Assembly: GCA_009617715.1 (NCBI GenBank)
Contig: VTFK01000356.1
Coordinates: forward strand, 558,001-622,000
Length of the DNA stretch: 64,000 bases
Reading direction: 5' to 3'
Origin: Plectrocnemia conspersa
Taxonomy: Eukaryota > Arthropoda > Insecta > Trichoptera > Polycentropodidae
Shown: piece after piece, positions 49,106-60,506 of the stretch
Numbering within the stretch: position 1 is the first letter of the stretch
Layout: each line of letters opens with the position of its first letter
Notes under the pieces: generated by a model
Database searches by the model: none
What the model was told of the DNA's origin: nothing
Seen by the model: the letters and a program-made list of their open reading frames with translations, nothing else
Made by a program: the position numbers and the translations under genes

Positions 49106-49991
49106 ACAACTTTGTAGATAATATCACAACTACTCATGATGCGTAAGTCACATACAAAATTGTTTTTTATAGTAATTCATTACTATCAATGGGATCATAA
49201 TTTTGATAGATCAACACATATTCGGTTTTGCTACATTTTCTTAATCTTATGGATGAATATTGTGACCTAGTTTGTGCATAGTGACATATATTAATTACAA
49301 GCTGAAATAATAATTTATAATTAATATCTATCATATTACAAGAAAATAAAATAAGTATACGTTGTGAGTATAGAATTCAATACCTCAGTTTAATAAATTG
49401 GTACAATGCAATAATGAAACATTTAATGTAAAATTTGGAGAATTTAAATCAGTATTTTTAGAAGAAATTCACAAAAAAAAAACAATTTAGTACCGTGATT
49501 ATAAAATAGAATCCCTAACAAAATTCTAGTATTTATGTCATAAAAATAGTAAGCAAACGTTAAAAAAACCATCCAGTTTTCTAAGATTTTCCTAATCTCA
49601 TGTATGATTGTCGTTATGATTAATTAAACTAAAATCGAATAGTAATTAATTTATAGACTGATTTCAGTCTGGTGTTAGGCTAAAGCCTGTTATGTACAGC
49701 GAAAAATTTAGAATAAATAAATAAAAAATATATTTTTCAACAAATTATTAATCGCTGTAACATATTTTCAGCTACAAATTAATAAGTATAATATCTATTT
49801 ACATGAGTACCTTAATTTTATAGAGAAATGTTGGCACGTGTCCAACCCCTATTTATTGCTTTAACATCGAGTAGCCGCAAAAGCGAGCCGTGTTATCAAA
49901 TCGTTATAAAATAAGGGGGTGCATTACTGAGATCTTCTTCCACTTTATCCCTCTATTATGGTTTTATAATCACTTTATAATAAGCACAAAC

Positions 49992-50586
49992 CTGTTTGGC
50001 ATTTCTAGCTAGAGATTGAATCTCTCTCTGTAAAGACGGAAGTGAAGCTCTCAAGAACGGTAGGACGAAAGGCCTCAAAGGAAAATTAGTAGCCTCTTGT
50101 AAAGCTTGCTGGAATTCTTCCACGCTGACTGTTGAGCTCTAAAAAAATAAAAATGTATAGTCTTGTTGATTGATATAATTCAGCTTCGATAGAATAAAAC
50201 AAACCACTAAGCTATGCACCAGCGATCTGACCCTATCACCGACATCCGCGTTGATATCTGAAGCGAATTGGATCAACGTAGAGAGGAACCTCTTCAAACG
50301 AGCTGGGGGAGGTCGACCTCCCGATCCTGATTCTCCAGATGGTGCGCTGTTGCTCACCACTCCTGTTCCGGGAGACGAAGAACCTATTTTGAAATAGCAC
50401 AAAGAGGAACAGTGTTAGCTATGTTTGGAATTTCAATACAATTAAGGAGCTTACCTGCGCTTCCGTTGTGATGGGGGCTGCTGCGGTGTGGGGCGCAGCC
50501 GCTGGAGGGCGACCCGTCTGGCGAGCGCTCTGCCCCCACGCTGGCGCCTGGCGACGGGGGGCTCCGACACCTGTCCTTGGAGCCGT
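49992..50586 (-). CDS. nvy: nervy, upstream exons with the TAFH (NHR1) domain
   Basis: Three exons: 50586-50455, 50383-50205 and 50138-49992, with short introns of 71 and 66 bp and matching phases. The first encodes a Ser/Pro-rich linker ([13 protein letters not shown]). The second ends in the start of TAFH ([20 protein letters not shown]). The third completes the TAFH fold ([20 protein letters not shown], then [17 protein letters not shown]). TAFH is the peptide-binding domain by which ETO proteins contact transcription factors. The first exon begins with two bases of a split codon (xAC), so at least one more coding exon lies upstream. I could not find it between 50.6 kb and the window end. 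Confidence 0.93.
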
Positions 50587-50836
50587 CTGCGAAACAACAA
50601 AACCGCCATATTCATTCGACCATTTATCAAAGGATTAGCCGCGCTCAAATGTTTGCGCTAGCTGTGCGAGAGCGTGTCAACATTTGCGACACCTGGCCGC
50701 GGTCTGCAATAATAATTTTGGATTTTTTTTCGAGAAATAAGTCGCAAAATTTATAGTATCACATTTCAAAGATTACTGCTTAATTTGATAGTATGCTTAA
50801 AATGTCGAGTACTGGTCTTGTTAAGTGTTTGTTTAA

Positions 50837-51632
50837 CACATTGAATACTGGGTATTATTCCTAAAAATGGAGCCGTGCGGCGGGGATTATTTGCGAAAAT
50901 TAGGATACAAACTTATTTTTTTTAAAACATCGTAACTCTTTAATTAGTCAACGTTTTAACGTCAAATTTTAAAAACAGATTTATGATGATCGGTTTTTTG
51001 TATTCGCAATGATAAAATCAGTAAACGTCAAACTGTGGATCGCGTACCAATAAAATAAAATATAATTTTTAGTTTAGAATAACCAAATATATATATTTTT
51101 GAATAAAAACAATAAAGATAATAATAAAATGATGATAAAATACTGTTGTATATAATAAAAACCGAAAATATCTAATTTTGTGACCTATACAATCAATTCA
51201 AAATTTTTAACACTTGACGGTCAAGCTACGCAGCGATATTTGCACGACACCCAACTGTCCAATTTCGAACAAACGTAACGTTTGCCTATGGCTAAATGTA
51301 GTCTTTTATTGTTTATGTATTATTATTTTATATTTCTGTTATAATTTATGTATTATTATTTTATATAGTATATTTAATATAATTAAAAATTATCAGTGAT
51401 TCTAAACATTTTATTGCTTTAATATTATATATTTACCACTTTTTGTATTTTTACCACACGGTACGCAATGTGTTAAAATAATGAAAAACGCGCACTTACT
51501 GTATACTTCGCATCTAATAAAGACTCGAACCACCAATGTGCTTGGATAGTTACACAAATTAAAGTCCTTATTTTTGCAAATAATCCCCGCCGCACGCTCC
51601 ATTTTTAGGAATAATGCCCGGTATTCAATGTG
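50837..51632. mobile_element. TTAA-type element P1 with ~68-bp inverted ends
   Basis: The left end after TTAA (50833-50836) starts CACATTGAATACTGGGTATT and runs about 68 bp into aatggagccgtgcggcgggg. The right end is its inverted copy (about 51565-51632), followed by TTGG, a one-step-decayed TTAA. A second CACATTG-type end with intact TTAA sits inside at 51473-51476. No transposase ORF. piggyBac-like by the TTAA rule. Confidence 0.7.
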
Positions 51633-52289
51633 TTGGTAATTGAAAACATGTTGAGAACAGTTTATTTAATTTGAACAGATCAGGATCATTTCAGGTCTAA
51701 ATATTATAGAATATCACATTTGGGATTGGTGAATCTGCATTTAAATGCCCACGATACCTCTACATACATATATATAACAGAAAATAATGATAAATAAAAA
51801 ACATTATATTTTATATTATAAAAATATGAATTTGATTTACTGTAATTTATTTCTTAGAAAATAGTATCAATAAATGAAGGAGTACGAAATAAATTACAAA
51901 AATATATTGTAAACCTAACAAAATATAATAATGCAAAAAGTTGTAAAATAAATTAACGCAATTAAAAGTTGAGAATCACTGATTATTTTGTTATAATGCT
52001 TCGGGTTGATAATATGTACTTAGATATTAGGTCTAGCTCAACATTTCTTTTTTTTTATGCGGTTACCTTTGAATATTTTGGGTTTTTTGTAATTTTGTAG
52101 ATAAGAATTTCAAGAAACATATCTCTAAAAAATTAACATCTTTACCTGAATCAAACCGATAAGGTGGGGTTTTTCGTTAACATTTTTTTTTTTAACAGCG
52201 TGCGCTTAGCCTAACGGAAACGTTACATTTGTTCGAAATTGACGGTTGGGTGTCTTGCGAATATCGCCGCGTAAATCGACCGTTAAGTG
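51211..52289. mobile_element. TTAA-type element P2 with ~90-bp inverted ends, interleaved with P1
   Basis: The left end after TTAA (51207-51210) starts CACTTGACGGTCAAGCTACG, continuing through gcgatatttgc, gacacccaactgtc and ttcgaacaaacgtaacgttt. The right end is the inverted copy (about 52200-52289), followed by TTAA (52290-52293). The interior lacks a transposase. Its left arm lies within P1 and P1's right arm lies within P2. Confidence 0.75.
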
Positions 52290-52607
52290 TTAAAAATTAA
52301 TTAAATATATTTATATATTATTGATATGTGATTCGCAATTTGGTATTGAGTGATTTCACTATTTCTAATAAATAATATGTGAGATAATTCCATAGAAAAA
52401 AATTGTATATATATATGTAAACATACATCTTGAAACGAATTTATTTTACTTGAGTTTTGAGCCTCTGGAATTTAGAATTTCTATTTTTTTGAACTATTTT
52501 TAGTTAATATGATATTAGTAACATCTGTAGGTAAATCCCTAAATAAATACGTTACAGTAAATACGCAGTTTACGTGGGTTTTTTTCGTATGAAGTTAAAA
52601 TAACGAA

Positions 52608-52680
52608 ACGCACAAATTTGTGCACACCGACGCAACGGAAGGTTTCTGAAACGCACAAATTTGTGCACACCGTACGCAAT
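52608..52680. repeat. Direct repeat carrying a 14-bp palindrome
   Basis: Two copies of acgcacaaatttgtgcacac lie 43 bp apart, each with the perfect palindrome GCACAAATTTGTGC (52610-52623 and 52653-52666). The same palindrome occurs at 39969-39982. Confidence 0.85.
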
Positions 52681-53940
52681 TGCTGAAGTGACTTTAAAGC
52701 ATAATGGAATCATCATGAAAAGGGGTTGAAAAAGCATACTTGTAATTGATGATGTCTGCCAGTGTTCAGAGCGTTTTAAGCCAAATGTTTTTTGAAAAAT
52801 ATTCTGAAATTCTGAGCACGTTGGGTACCGTAAAGAAAAAAATATATAAAAAAAGATATCGGGCGTTTTAAGGATACTACAGATTGGGGCAATAGTTATC
52901 TAAATTTAATTATGATTTTCTAAAATACATGATTTTTTTTTACATAACATGCAGATTTGATATTCACAAAAAAATAATATCTAGTAAATACCTCTTATTA
53001 TCATCTTTAAAAATGCGAGCTCATCGAATTTCTCCACAAATATTTTTGCTGAACTCAAACAAATCGAGACTTATTTGCAAATAATTGTGCTTAAAAATAC
53101 CCAAGGAAATTAATCTGGAGCAAATAAATCAGAAAAAGTGGTAAAATTCAAAACAACGGCTATTAAAAAAAAAAAAATCTCTTAACATCGTTGGAAAAAA
53201 AAATAAAAATAAAATAAAATTAAAACTTTTTTCCCACTTTTATATATTATTATTTATAGCAAGAAGTAATCTTGGTTCTTTTCTATAAAAAGCACAACTA
53301 ACTGTCAAATTGTAATTGTGCCGAGGGGGGGGAGGGATGAAAGGGGACAAATACCCGGGGCTCGTTTTCTTTGAGAGGCCCAACTCTAGAAAAAATCATA
53401 GCAAGAATATATTTTAAAAAAAAGTAAAACAAATAATGAATCCGAACTAAACTACAGTTGTTTTGAGATGTACTTATATACTGACGTATTTCAGGTATAA
53501 GTTCCTATGGCTTATTATATTATACATTTTTATAGATGATATAGTTGACAACTGAAATTAATGCGGTAAAATAAATAAATAATACATTCAGTTTCATGTG
53601 GTTATTTATAAAATAAAATCTAGAAAAAACAGTCTCGAATCTATCCCGAAAATATATTTTAAAATATTTTATTTCAGTAAAATCATATCAAAGTACACTT
53701 TCACCAGCGGATATATATTTTTACTAGTGAAAATATAAACTATCTGGCAGGTGTAAATAATATAGAGTCAAAAAATATTTTATGCATAATTTTCTATTAT
53801 AATCAAACATAAAAATAACATTTTTTAGAAATAATTAAAATTAATGTGTAATTTTATATATTATACAAATATATTTTTTTGTATCGTGTAATCAATCAAA
53901 TATTTTCGGTAAATTCATATTTCTTCGATTCGACGAATAT

Positions 53941-54010
53941 ATTGTTCGTTCTGGAGTACCACAAGGATTCAATATGGGTCTTTTACTTTTCCTTTTCAGA
54001 GAATTTATTA
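53941..54010 (+). pseudogene. LINE reverse-transcriptase remnant
   Basis: Reads IVRSGVPQGFNMGLLLFLF, the SGVPQGS-LGPLLF motif of non-LTR RTs. A short degenerate fragment. Confidence 0.7.
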
Positions 54011-55258
54011 TAATTATTATGAACAGATGAGCTAAAAGTATTATAGTATTGGAACAAATGCAGATTCACTATCTGAACAAAAATACTTTTTAGACGATAG
54101 TGTTTCAACCAAAAATATCACCGATGGAGATTTGCTATACACATCGCTAAAAATGGCAATAATGCGTCAATGATGCTCGGCTTAGTTAAGCGGAGCGCGA
54201 TTAGCAATTCGCTTTCTGTATGATACTTTAGATCGTATTGTTTTTTTTTTTAATTTATCGATCACGAATCGCATATTCTCATTGAATCCCACGGACGAAT
54301 ACGGACAAATTTAAAGCAATACAAGTTTTATTAGCGTATCCGTTATACACGCGAAGAACACGTGCATAAATACATTTTCATCGAAGCAACGTGTAATTTC
54401 AGAATATTTGAACATACGAATTGCATGCGCCCGTAAAACAATTTCCAATGTGACAGGTGTTGTCAACCTTGCACTGCAAATAGGTGTTTATATCGACAAC
54501 CAAAATATCCATCGATCCATCAGCTACCATACAAATAAATCAGGGGTCACCAACTTGTAATATCAACTGCCTTCAATCAGAGTATCATTAAGAATTGAAA
54601 ACGAAATTGTGGACAAATCTTTCCGCAAAAGACAAGCTGACGGGTGACAGTTAAATTGTCCCGTTGAATAGTTGATGACATAACACACGTACACGCAAAT
54701 GTTTTAGAAACATTCTGTAATTATAATCATATATTTATATAGTGAATGAGAGTTTCCGGCGTTGACAGGTAATTATGCAAAATGAGATGCAAATTGCATG
54801 CTGCTTATAAATTAACATAACCTAATCAAAAATGCGGTGTTTCGTAATTAATAGTTAATAGGCAATTTTAAACAGTTTAATTATTTGAGTCAATAATATT
54901 ATAAAAATAAAATCGATACATAATATTGGTTAATAAAGAAATGATTTAAAGCATTTGTAAATATATTGTAAATTATAATAAAATTATTTATGTCTAATTT
55001 TTTGACGTGTGTTTCCAGATAATTATTTTGTAAAATTGTTTTTTAATCTCTCAGTTTGCTAAATCACATTTGTTATTTACTTTCTAAAAATATCACATGA
55101 TAAAGCTTGTATTTATTATCAGTAGATATACATATCTTCAAAGCATGTTGAATTTATTGGGTATTCGAAATCATTTTTTTCATATGTACATATGCTTCAG
55201 ACCATATTTAATAATACTCAATTAATCAAAACATAAAAAATATCTTGATAAATGTAAA

Positions 55259-55950
55259 CATGCAGATGTTATCTACATCGATTTTGAAAAGGTTTTTGAT
55301 AAAGTTTGTTTTGGTTTGCTTCTTAAAATAAAATTAACAATTTTTATTTGATCGTCTTCAATATGCTCCCTGTAATTTTGGTCCATTTTTCTGTTTATTA
55401 AATACATTAATTAAAATTATTATTTTTCTATTATTAATTATTATTAAAAAAAAATCAATTCAGTGGTTATCATTCCATAAATAATACCATTTAACACGAA
55501 AAATGTGTTTTTTCATATGTGTTTTATTTCAAACTGTCTACAGATTCCATTGGTGCTTAGAAAACATATGCAATAAAGCTTTTAAAATTTGGATTTGTCT
55601 AAAAATATGCGGGGCAATTAAGGAGGTCACTGTGTGCCTTGTATATTCATAAATAAGCCAAATAATACAACCGACTCATTTCTAATAGAAAAGGTGCAAA
55701 AAAAGTTGCTCAGATGCCTGTGTATGAAATATAAATATTATCAATTGAAATTTCCTTACCAAATTCCTTCAAGATATGCTGGAATATGATTCCTTTAAGT
55801 CGCGTCGACGAGTGTATTTAAGAAAACGCTTCTTTAAGCGGATGGTTAGGAATATATACATTTCAGAGATTTTGTTTTTGCGTGCCCACAAATTATCAGA
55901 GCTTGCATTTGCAAATATTGTTTGAAGTACCGCATGCAAGAACAAGAGTA
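55259..55950 (+). pseudogene. LINE reverse-transcriptase remnant
   Basis: Starts HADVIYIDFEKVFDKVCFGL (RT palm). Further down it reads LIEKVQKKLLRCLCMKY and MLEYDSFKSRRRVYLRKRFF, matching the post-RT C-terminal part of such elements. The middle is deleted or scrambled. Confidence 0.7.
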
Positions 55951-55982
55951 ATTTAAATCAAGTTTGATTTAAAAAACACCTG

Positions 55983-56434
55983 TTAACGGCACCCCGACAA
56001 AGCCGCGCAGAACAATCCCGCGCCAACTAAGCCGCGCCAAAAATTCATTTTATAACATGGTTTTTATTTATTAATAATTACAATTATTTATTAATAATTA
56101 CAAATATATATAGGAAAAGGGAGGCGTCTCGCTACCGCTCGCGCCGACTTTCACTGTAGAACCAATCAACCTAACCTTTTTTTAATGATATTGTATTGAT
56201 TTATTTTCATTTCGGTATATTTTGTAACTGTCCAGCATCATCCAATCTATGACTAACTGTTCAAAAAGCGAGTCACTAGTGATAGAACTGTCCACAAAAC
56301 AAAATAATTAGAATTAAAAAAATCATTTTCTTTCATTTTATTCAATTTTATAATTTTGATTTGCGCGACAATGTCGGGGCGGCTTAGTCGGCACGGGATT
56401 GTCCGGCGCGGCTTTGTCGGGTCTCCCCTGTTAA
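55983..56434. mobile_element. MITE with CpG-rich ends built of iterated 15-mers
   Basis: The left arm reads ccgacaaagccgcgc, agaacaatcccgcgc, caactaagccgcgcc in succession. The right arm (about 56361-56430) is its inverted copy with three matching units. TTAAC lies beside both tips. The 300-bp interior is AT-rich and non-coding. Iterated subterminal units look like transposase-binding sites. The superfamily is unknown to me. Confidence 0.65.
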
Positions 56435-57579
56435 CACATTTAAATAATACCGTATAGTACAACCAATCTTTAGTTAGTAACAGAAAAAAATACCATTGCA
56501 TTATTAATCAACGAAAAAGGTTTTTTTTAATAAAAAAAAACACAAAAAAAACGATTTTTTTTCATTTAAATATAATTATTTAGACTTATTTATTATTTTT
56601 AGTGAAGCATATTCCATGAACTACTTGGATAAAAATATATCTGAATAGAGATAAACTTGTACAAATAGTAGAAATAAATTCGTGTATGCAATACCTGCTT
56701 CTGTTTTCACTTCGCCAGCCATCCCTATCATATTTTTTTATTTTTTTTATAACAGACTTACTGGAAATTGGTAGCTACCGTTCTCTTTGCCTAAGATAAA
56801 GTTAACAAGTCATGCATATACAAATATATCGAACATGTTAAATTAAATTAAAAAATTTGCGCTAAAATATCAGCTGATGGAATTTTTGCCATAGTTAAAC
56901 TAGGCCGATATTTATTGGCCCTAATGGTTAATCCCCTACAATGAACATTATTTTATTATACGATTTTTTTTAAGCAATATGGGCATCGTCGTTTTCGTAG
57001 TTCTAAGCCATGTAGATATAGTTTTAAACAAATAAGATGGATTTAAAATCGGTTTTACCGGTATTACAAAATGAAATACCGGTAGTATCAAAGATCAATT
57101 TTTCTTCAATAACGGTAATAACCGGTATTGCAATACCTACTTAAGGAATCATTTGTCAAATTAATAAAATAACACATCATTCATAGACTTCATAATGAAT
57201 TTTAAAATCAAAATTAAAAAAAAAATTAACAAAGAGATTCGATAGAATTTAGACATTGTTTATATATTGACATCATTGTAACGAATAGATGAGTTTAAAC
57301 CATGAAATTAATAAATGTGATAACTTGATTGTGTGAAACGATATGAATGAACATTGGATGATTTTACATAATGAAAAATCATTAAAAATAAAGTCAATTG
57401 ATTGACTTCGAATGTCTTTCAAAATTATTATTTTCTTATCGAAACCTACTGACTTTAATGCAATAAATAGCTATTTATGATATTTAGGCATTTAAAAATC
57501 AGTTATTTTATGAATAATAATGTAGAGTATTATATAAAAGAAACCAAATTGAAAGCAGTGCGTGAAAAGTACGACCGCA

Positions 57580-57800
57580 TTGAATATGGGACAGGGTCGA
57601 GCCGCCACGTCGATTTGATTGACTGTGAATGGATAAGTTTAATGACGAAGAACCCTTACGGGGCGGGGGTGTATTTGATGGGCGCCCCCGGCGTGTGAAC
57701 ACTCGCGATCTGAATAGGGGTGGAGAACAGAAACAATGGGTCTTTTGTACGGCGGTCAGCGCCAGACGAAACCGCACCGTCACTGTCCGGACAGGACACT
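57580..57800. other. GC-rich block upstream of nervy exons
   Basis: CpG-rich DNA with ggggcgggggtgt and gggcgcccccggcg. Both strands have open frames of about 100 codons with no recognisable domain. It could be part of a transposon, or a promoter or 5' exon of nervy. I could not connect it to the nervy splice phase. Confidence 0.3.
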
Positions 57801-58055
57801 CACACCATACCGGTCGACACACTTTTCACTCTCTGAATGTGGCGATTGATTATTTTTTGGGAAAATGGAGAGATTCCAGAAGAGAAGGAACTCTGGCTAT
57901 GGGAACAGAGGTTCCATTAGTATTCACGTATATAACCATAGACCAGTTGCAGTGTCGTCAACTCCTGCTAAATTGTTCGACATAATTATCCATAGATAAG
58001 TCCTGCCCGTTCCACTGTCACTAACCTTTTGTCTTTCATCAAAACAGTGACAAAA

Positions 58056-58340
58056 TAACTCGATGCAGGAATTCAAGTAGACGTCGTATATACGGATTTT
58101 GAGAAGGCCTTCGACAAGGTTTGTCAAAAGTTATTATTAAAAAATTTTTTGAACATCGATTGCTCGGATGATTTAACTCGGTTATTCTCGAGTTATTTGA
58201 GCGATCATAGACAGTATGTAACTTATGGCGGTTGATTGTCGTAAGAGCATTTCACTCTTTCGAGGGTTTCTTTAGGGTCCAGCCTGGGTCCGCTGCTTTT
58301 TAATGTATTTAATAATGACATACATAAATACGGCAGATAC
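58056..58340 (+). pseudogene. LINE reverse-transcriptase remnant
   Basis: Reads VDVVYTDFEKAFDKVCQKLL, then LFSSYLSDHRQYVTYGG, then after a frame change SLGPLLFNVFNNDIHKY. This is the RT palm and LGPLLF order of a non-LTR element, interrupted by stops. Confidence 0.8.
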
Positions 58341-58358
58341 AAATTCAAGTTTTCAATG

Positions 58359-58945
58359 TCAGTGTTTTTTTTTAATATTACGATTTTATTAATATTTATA
58401 GTATTTTATTAAATGATATGCATTTTCTGCCCAAATTCAAGGGGGGGGGGGGAACCTGGCAAGTCAGTTGTTATTGTTGTTTTTTAATAATTTGCTGTAA
58501 TTAATATTCATAGTATGTATTTTATTATATGACATGCATTTTTATGCCTAAATTTAAGTGGTGGGGAGGGGCAAAATCTGCCTAGTTAATGGTCGTTTTA
58601 ATTCAAATTCATAATATTTCATTAAATAAAATGCAGTTTTTAGCCTAAATTCAAGAGGGGGAAGGGGAGCTGGCCAGTCAATGGTCGTTCTTTTAAATTT
58701 AAATTTAATTAAAATTCATAGTATTTTATTAAAAGACATGCATTTTTCAGCTGGCCAGTAGGTATTAATTTTTTTAAATTTTATTAAGATACACAGTATT
58801 TCAATTTATGACCAAATTCGAAGGGAGGGGGGGCAAAATCTGGTCAGTTAATGGTCAGTTTTTTTAATATTTCGATTTTATTAAGATTCATAGAATTTAA
58901 TTATATGACAGGAATTTTTCTGTCCAAATTTAAGGCGGGGGAGCT
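58359..58945. repeat. Tandem G-run minisatellite, about 5-6 diverged units
   Basis: Units of roughly 75-120 bp repeat the order T-rich tract, attcatagtatttcattaaa, gacatgcatttttc, ccaaattcaa, a G-rich run (up to 12 G at 58441), then tggccagttaatggtc. Single or double units lie at 25231, 35290 and 40276. Confidence 0.8.
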
Positions 58946-58959
58946 GATCAAAGCACATC

Positions 58960-59640
58960 TAAACCAAATTTTGCCCAATAATAGGGAGCAAAAATAATTA
59001 TCACTTCTCAGAAGGCAAAAATTCGCGTCAAAAGCAATAAAATCGTGTCAGCGCCGTCTCAGTGAGAACGCTCGTTACCGAGCGTTCTCACTGCGACGGC
59101 GCCGACACGATTTTATTGCTTTTGACGCGAATTTTTGCATTCTGAGAAGTGATAATTGTTTTTGCGCCCTCCTATTGACCAAAATTCGGTTTAAATACAC
59201 TTGAACCAATACTCTCACTTCAGAAATTCATAGTAATATCAGTAAGGATAGCTATTACACATTTAAAACATAGTGTAATATCCAAGCGCAGATTAACCAT
59301 AGAACAATATGCGAGATGCGACGTCTGTCTATACTTATTATTTCGCTTATTTTCTCATGAGAGATGAGTTGGCTTAGTTTGTATTTTAAACTTGACTTAA
59401 TGAAAGTTCTAAAACAAAATTAGTTTTAAAATTTTCATTAGGTTAAGTTGGGTTTGGTTAATTCGTGTACGTTAGGTTTGGATTTGAACAGAAAATGTTT
59501 TGCAACTGTCAAATTGAGTTTCATAGACATTTAAGAGTATCATATAATTTTATTAGCGCCTCTCACTTAAATTATATTTTCGCTAGTAGAAATATGTATC
59601 TACTGATGATAATGTATAATATTTGGACTTCACTAAGATA
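58960..59640. repeat. Composite foldback repeat, copy B, with a ~115-bp palindrome
   Basis: Arms at about 58960-59074 and 59079-59195 are inverted copies around the 4-base loop TTAC (59075-59078); the innermost arm word is gagaacgctcg. The sequence then continues with the same blocks as copy A (caagcgcagattaac, gtttggatttgaac, ttaaattatattttcgct). No coding potential. Confidence 0.8.
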
Positions 59641-59699
59641 TAACTTTACCGAAAAATACACATTTACTGTAACATTTATACACCGCATGTGCAATAAAA

Positions 59700-59785
59700 A
59701 TTTGAGTGGCACTGCCGGGGCTCGAACCCGTAACCTCAGAGTTACTAGTCTGACACGCTATGGCCTACGCTATTCCGTTCTTTTG
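59700..59785 (-). mobile_element. SINE head, tRNA-like
   Basis: On the minus strand a GGGTTCGAGCCCCGGC B-box region is preceded by a five-base stem TCAGA/TCTGA around a CTAGTAA loop and by an A-box-like tagcgtaggccatagcg. Strong tRNA resemblance, but the aminoacyl stem is not closed and the same sequence recurs near 49.0 kb, so I call a SINE and not a functional tRNA. Confidence 0.65.
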
Positions 59786-59845
59786 ATTATAATTTATTTG
59801 CTTTTTTTTATTAACCGAATTTTTTAATATTTGCACTATTCTTTT

Positions 59846-59878
59846 CCCCAATTAGTGCGGATAATCGAGGTTCTACTG
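59846..59878 (-). mobile_element. pogo/Tigger-like terminal sequence
   Basis: On the minus strand CAGTAGAACCTCGATTATCC, flanked by TA, is the typical pogo/Tigger tip. It closes off composite repeat copy B. Confidence 0.6.
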
Positions 59879-60405
59879 TATGTAAATTTATATATTAGAC
59901 TAGACATTTTTTCATATGAGGAAAAAAGATAAATTTGCACCCCTATGTAGTTTTTTTTTTACTTTCGATAAGCAAAAATAAAATATTACACAATTTGTAC
60001 ATAAAATAGATTAATTTATGATTATACTATACAGAAAAAGTCATAGAACACAGTAAAAGCACAATTGTTGTAAAAATATAAAGATTTGGACATATAAAAA
60101 AATAAAATGACACCAACCTCAAAAAAAAAAGAAAGCAAAATGTAATAAATAATATTTTTTAACTTATTTTTTAGTTAAAATTATATTTATATAGTTATTA
60201 AAGTATTTTTTATAGTTATTTTTTCAACTTATTTCATTGAACAGTCTACAGCAAAAAGCTATAAAAACATCTGCTTATAATATTATTTTTATTATCTTAT
60301 ACTAAAATCAATCTGTTTTGTAAAATTACGCTCAATCGATAAAATTGTCATATTCGATCATTTTTCCTGAGCGAGTGACGATCTTAAATAGGTTTTTATA
60401 ATTTT

Positions 60406-60447
60406 CAATTTACTGAAGCCTCTTTCAGCAGAGGCTTCAGTAAATTG
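60406..60447. repeat. Perfect 18-bp hairpin
   Basis: CAATTTACTGAAGCCTCT and its exact reverse complement, with a six-base loop TTCAGC. Confidence 0.95.
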
Positions 60448-60466
60448 ATTACTTCAGTTTATTTTC

Positions 60467-60506
60467 TTAACACATTTATAGAAAAAAAATTCTATAAATG
60501 TGTTAA
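60467..60506. repeat. Perfect 17-bp hairpin, 19 bp after the previous one
   Basis: TTAACACATTTATAGAA and its exact reverse complement around AAAAAA. Confidence 0.95.

Larger units (their letters stand above)
43846..49991 (-). other. 6.1 kb nervy intron
   Basis: Contains SINE pieces, a LINE reverse-transcriptase remnant (47222-47720), a possible Tigger-like transposase remnant (45770-46010) and a GC-rich block (46390-46660). No additional nervy exon or independent gene was recognised. Confidence 0.6.

Noticed and set aside
57508..57985. Overlapping open frames on both strands near 57.5-58.0 kb as a gene
   Set aside because: Open on both strands because of GC content, directly before a LINE remnant, and no recognisable protein family.
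59700..59785. A functional tRNA gene
   Set aside because: The B box and anticodon arm are present but the acceptor stem does not close and a related copy exists at 49.0 kb, so a SINE is more likely.
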